From NCBI GenBank assembly GCA_030639705.1, contig DAOWKX010000036.1, positions 1 through 17,497 of the forward strand: a stretch of DNA of 17,497 bases, read 5' to 3'. Under the pieces are notes generated by a model that was given only the letters and a program-made list of their open reading frames with translations, was not told where the DNA came from and searched no databases. Within the stretch, counting starts at the first letter, position 1, and each line of letters begins with the position of its first letter. Made by a program: the position numbers and the translations under genes. Shown in pieces: positions 15,778 to 17,497 of the stretch. The DNA comes from Candidatus Aminicenantota bacterium. Its GTDB lineage: Bacteria > Acidobacteriota > Aminicenantia > UBA2199.

Positions 15778-16089
15778 TTATCCTTTATTTTCATTAAAGT
15801 GAAGCACCTGTTCAAGGTTTTTCAGATAGTCTGAAAATGCATTTCTTCCTTTTTGGGTAAGGGAACAGGTGGTTAAAGGTTTTTTCTTTTTAAATGATTT
15901 TTTTATTCTGATCAATCCCTTTTGCTCCAATTTCGAAAGGTGGGTGCTCAGATTTCCGTCTGTGGTTTCAGTTACCTTTTTTAAATAGCTAAAATCAGCG
16001 AATTCAACTGAGATCAAAATTGATAAAATTGCCAACCTGATGGGGGAGTGAATTGTGGGATCCAGTTGGGTGATTATTTTATTTGACAT
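15778..16089 (-). CDS. Winged-helix transcriptional regulator (HTH_34/MarR-ArsR-like)
   Basis: The protein has LDPTIHSPIRLAILSIL, then FSYLKKVTETTDGNLSTHLSKLEQKGLI and a basic wing KKSFKKKKPLTTCSLTQKG, the pattern of the one-domain winged-helix regulators called HTH_34. I chose the ATG at 16089 (103 residues) because family members start a few residues before LDP and an AGGA lies just upstream. The ATG at 16119 (113 residues) is the alternative. It overlaps the end of the membrane-protein gene by 11 nt, which signals translational coupling. It probably represses or activates its own two-gene unit (see operator entry). Confidence 0.85.
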   Translation of the reverse strand: MSNKIITQLDPTIHSPIRLAILSILISVEFADFSYLKKVTETTDGNLSTHLSKLEQKGLIRIKKSFKKKKPLTTCSLTQKGRNAFSDYLKNLEQVLHFNENKG

Positions 16090-16681
16090 TTTCCTGTTTA
16101 CTCTTTTTGTATCGGGCATGGAGAATAAATCCTGGCACCAGGTAGCCGATAATAATCAAAGGAGCAACTATTAGTGTACGGTAATGCCAGTGAACAAAGA
16201 CCATGCCCAGAGCACCCAGCCACCAGATAACACCACACAATTTTAGAAAATTCCACTCATAAATACCGCCAAAAGTAAAAATAATCACCCCGGCAATCAC
16301 GGACACCATGATGGGAATAACCCCGTATGAATATATTTTGAGTAAGGGCAGAATAAAACCTGTAAACATAAAGGCCATTCCACAGGCAAAACCGAGATGA
16401 GCTACTGCATTATGAACATAGGTTTTTACTTCTTGAGATTGTTCCTGTTTTACAATAAAAAAAACCTGTATTATGACCCCGATCCCCATGAATGTGAACC
16501 AATTGAGCCAGATTAGATTGAATTTTTTAAAAAATACCAGTGCATACATACCGATTATCCCGAGAATAACCAAAATTCCCCATGACAGGAAAAATTTCCA
16601 GGATTCGGCATGATTCCTTTTGGTTTTTTCGATCATTTCCCTGATCAATAGAATTTCGTCTTTGACTTGATTGTTGTTCAT
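16079..16681 (-). CDS. Six-helix membrane protein co-transcribed with the winged-helix regulator
   Basis: The 200-residue protein has a charged cytoplasmic N-terminus (about 28 residues, EEs and KR-rich) and six hydrophobic segments at about 30-51, 55-76, 92-113, 119-139, 148-165 and 170-187, ending in a Lys-rich tail. Membrane proteins of this kind are often coupled to an HTH_34 regulator, but their function is not established. AAGGAG is correctly placed before ATG 16681. No catalytic motif was recognised. It may transmit membrane state to the regulator or be its regulated effector. Confidence 0.8.
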   Translation of the reverse strand: MNNNQVKDEILLIREMIEKTKRNHAESWKFFLSWGILVILGIIGMYALVFFKKFNLIWLNWFTFMGIGVIIQVFFIVKQEQSQEVKTYVHNAVAHLGFACGMAFMFTGFILPLLKIYSYGVIPIMVSVIAGVIIFTFGGIYEWNFLKLCGVIWWLGALGMVFVHWHYRTLIVAPLIIIGYLVPGFILHARYKKSKQENVK

Positions 16682-16706
16682 TTTTTCTCCTTGAATTTAT
16701 TAGAAA

Positions 16707-16729
16707 CAAAGTACTTTGCATAACAAAGT
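16707..16729. promoter_or_regulatory. Operator-like palindrome plus extra half-site
   Basis: CAAAGTACTTTG (16707-16718) is a perfect 12-bp palindrome. After 5 bases a third copy of the half-site CAAAGT follows (16724-16729). The extended 8-mer AACAAAGT recurs with a 17-bp period. The element lies just downstream of the -10 and over the predicted transcription start, a typical repressor position. The winged-helix regulator of the same unit is the obvious candidate to bind it. Confidence 0.55.
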
Positions 16730-16730
16730 T

Positions 16731-16759
16731 ATAGTAGTATAAAATTTCTTTTCTGTCAA
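16731..16759 (-). promoter_or_regulatory. Strong promoter of the membrane-protein/regulator unit
   Basis: On the minus strand TTGACA (16754-16759) and TACTAT (16731-16736) are separated by 17 bp, close to the sigma-70 consensus. The start should lie near 16724, inside the palindromic element described next. Confidence 0.65.
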
Positions 16760-16928
16760 CAATATTTTTATTTTTTTTCGACTATATTCGACAATACATT
16801 TTCTCAGAAATTAAAAAGGATTAAAAGACATTAGATTGGAAAAAATAGATGAGATAGGGTATCATATATTTTAAATGTTTGAATTAATCTGATCTGTCCA
16901 TCAAATTATAATTTAATGGAAAACATGA

Positions 16929-17497
16929 ATGTTAGAATTTGATGTAATACTCGTTCCCGGTGGGGGTGTGAGGGCAGGCGGAGAAATTCCTCCTTGGACA
17001 AAGGCGAGACTCGACCGTGCAGTTCAAATCAGTAAAAAAGAGCCCATTGTCACTCTGAGTGCCGGTACCGTACATCGGCCTCCGCCTTTGAATCAGAAGG
17101 GCTTTCCGGTTTTTGAATCCCTGGCTGCTGCCCGATACTTGATCAGTAAGGGAATGGATCCTCAGAGAATTTTCACCGAAACCTGTTCCTACGATACCAT
17201 AGGCAATGCCTATTTTGCCCGGGTAATCCATGTGGATCCGGCATATTTCAAACGGATATTAGTCATCACTTCAAATTTTCACATGCTCAGAACCGAATCC
17301 ATTTTTCGATGGGTATTCAGCCTGGATGACGGCGTTCACGTCTATCAGCTTTTTTTTGATTCGGTACCAGACAGGGGAATTTCCCGGGATGCCCTCCGGG
17401 CCAGGCAGGAAAAGGAGAAGAAAAGTCTGGCTCAATTTCTGAAAACCCAGAAAAAGATTCACTCCCTGAAGGAACTGCATCAATGGCTTTTTAAAAC
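16929..17497 (+). CDS. YdcF/DUF218 (SanA/ElyC-like) family protein, 3' end outside the window
   Basis: The plus-strand frame from ATG 16929 stays open to the window end (189 complete codons). It begins LEFDVILVPGGGVRAGG, followed by ARLDRAVQISKK, IVTLSAGTVH, ESLAAARYLISKGMDPQRIFTE, SYDTIGNAYFARV, and ILVITSNFHMLRTESIFRWVF. This is the DUF218 order: a Rossmann-like start, an (S/T)xG strand, an acidic-Thr-xxN helix, and TSxFHMxR. Family members include E. coli YdcF, SanA and ElyC. The present protein lacks a membrane anchor and looks cytoplasmic, as YdcF does. The frame is more G+C-rich than the upstream intergenic sequence. A TATAAT at 16907-16912 and a weak GGA lie before the ATG. Confidence 0.85.
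   Translation, partial: MLEFDVILVPGGGVRAGGEIPPWTKARLDRAVQISKKEPIVTLSAGTVHRPPPLNQKGFPVFESLAAARYLISKGMDPQRIFTETCSYDTIGNAYFARVIHVDPAYFKRILVITSNFHMLRTESIFRWVFSLDDGVHVYQLFFDSVPDRGISRDALRARQEKEKKSLAQFLKTQKKIHSLKELHQWLFK

Noticed and set aside
16777..16792. TTCGAC repeated 10 bp apart
   Set aside because: The repeat is short, lies upstream of the -35 and has no palindrome. It could be an activator site but is not distinguishable from chance.
16932..17483. Two minus-strand ORFs near the right edge
   Set aside because: They lie antisense to the YdcF/DUF218 frame, which has clear family motifs and runs off the window. The minus-strand products have no recognisable domains.
1..17497. tRNA, rRNA, CRISPR array, intact transposase or integrase
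   Set aside because: None was recognised. No regularly spaced repeats, no tRNA-like cloverleaf with CCA or TTCGA arm in context, and no transposase motifs in any long frame.

Overview
The window reads as a chromosomal stretch from a Gram-negative bacterium with a low G+C genome. It holds a TonB-dependent outer-membrane receptor, several exported proteins and ordinary bacterial CoA and Fe-S metabolism genes. Lineage cannot be fixed from sequence alone. The mix of an exported 6-bladed beta-propeller, a winged-helix regulator paired with a membrane protein, a zinc-ribbon/DUF1566 protein and a radical SAM plus AKR/aminotransferase locus reminds me of uncultured Acidobacteriota-like lineages such as 'Candidatus Aminicenantes', but this is a low-confidence guess. 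No rRNA, tRNA, CRISPR array or intact insertion sequence was seen.

Left region (1-5600), accessory. A short structured intergenic stretch precedes a radical SAM/SPASM protein (251-1426). Next is a very large multidomain gene (1442-4788): an aldo/keto-reductase-like domain with two Cys clusters, two beta-sandwich (Ig-like) modules and a class III PLP aminotransferase of the glutamate-1-semialdehyde aminomutase type. Its reading frame is broken at a run of 11 A (1821-1831). One extra A, or a -1 slip, rejoins it into a polypeptide of about 1115 residues. A convergent SAM methyltransferase (4870-5598) closes the group. Together these look like the edge of a small-molecule or surface-glycan modification locus whose product cannot be named.

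Middle (5837-7838). An AT-rich orphan GAF-domain histidine kinase lies on the minus strand. A secreted CAP-domain lipoprotein lies on the plus strand. A perfect hairpin containing both stop codons separates the CAP gene from the convergent gene that follows.

Housekeeping core (7848-12745). A minus-strand operon runs dCMP deaminase > P-loop nucleotide kinase > coaD > zinc-ribbon/DUF1566 membrane protein. The first three genes overlap by 8 nt at two near-identical junctions. A NifS-type cysteine desulfurase is transcribed divergently from it.

Right region (12777-17497). A TonB-dependent receptor and an exported beta-propeller protein are followed (on the minus strand, upstream of them) by a two-gene membrane-protein/winged-helix-regulator unit. 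That unit has a strong promoter and an operator-like palindrome over its predicted start. At the right edge a YdcF/DUF218-family gene starts on the plus strand and is cut by the window end.

Four promoters assigned by eye (CAP protein, dCMP deaminase, TonB receptor, beta-propeller) share the -10 hexamer TACAAT. Three genes have predicted transcription starts at or within a few bases of the start codon and no evident Shine-Dalgarno, which suggests leaderless or near-leaderless mRNAs.
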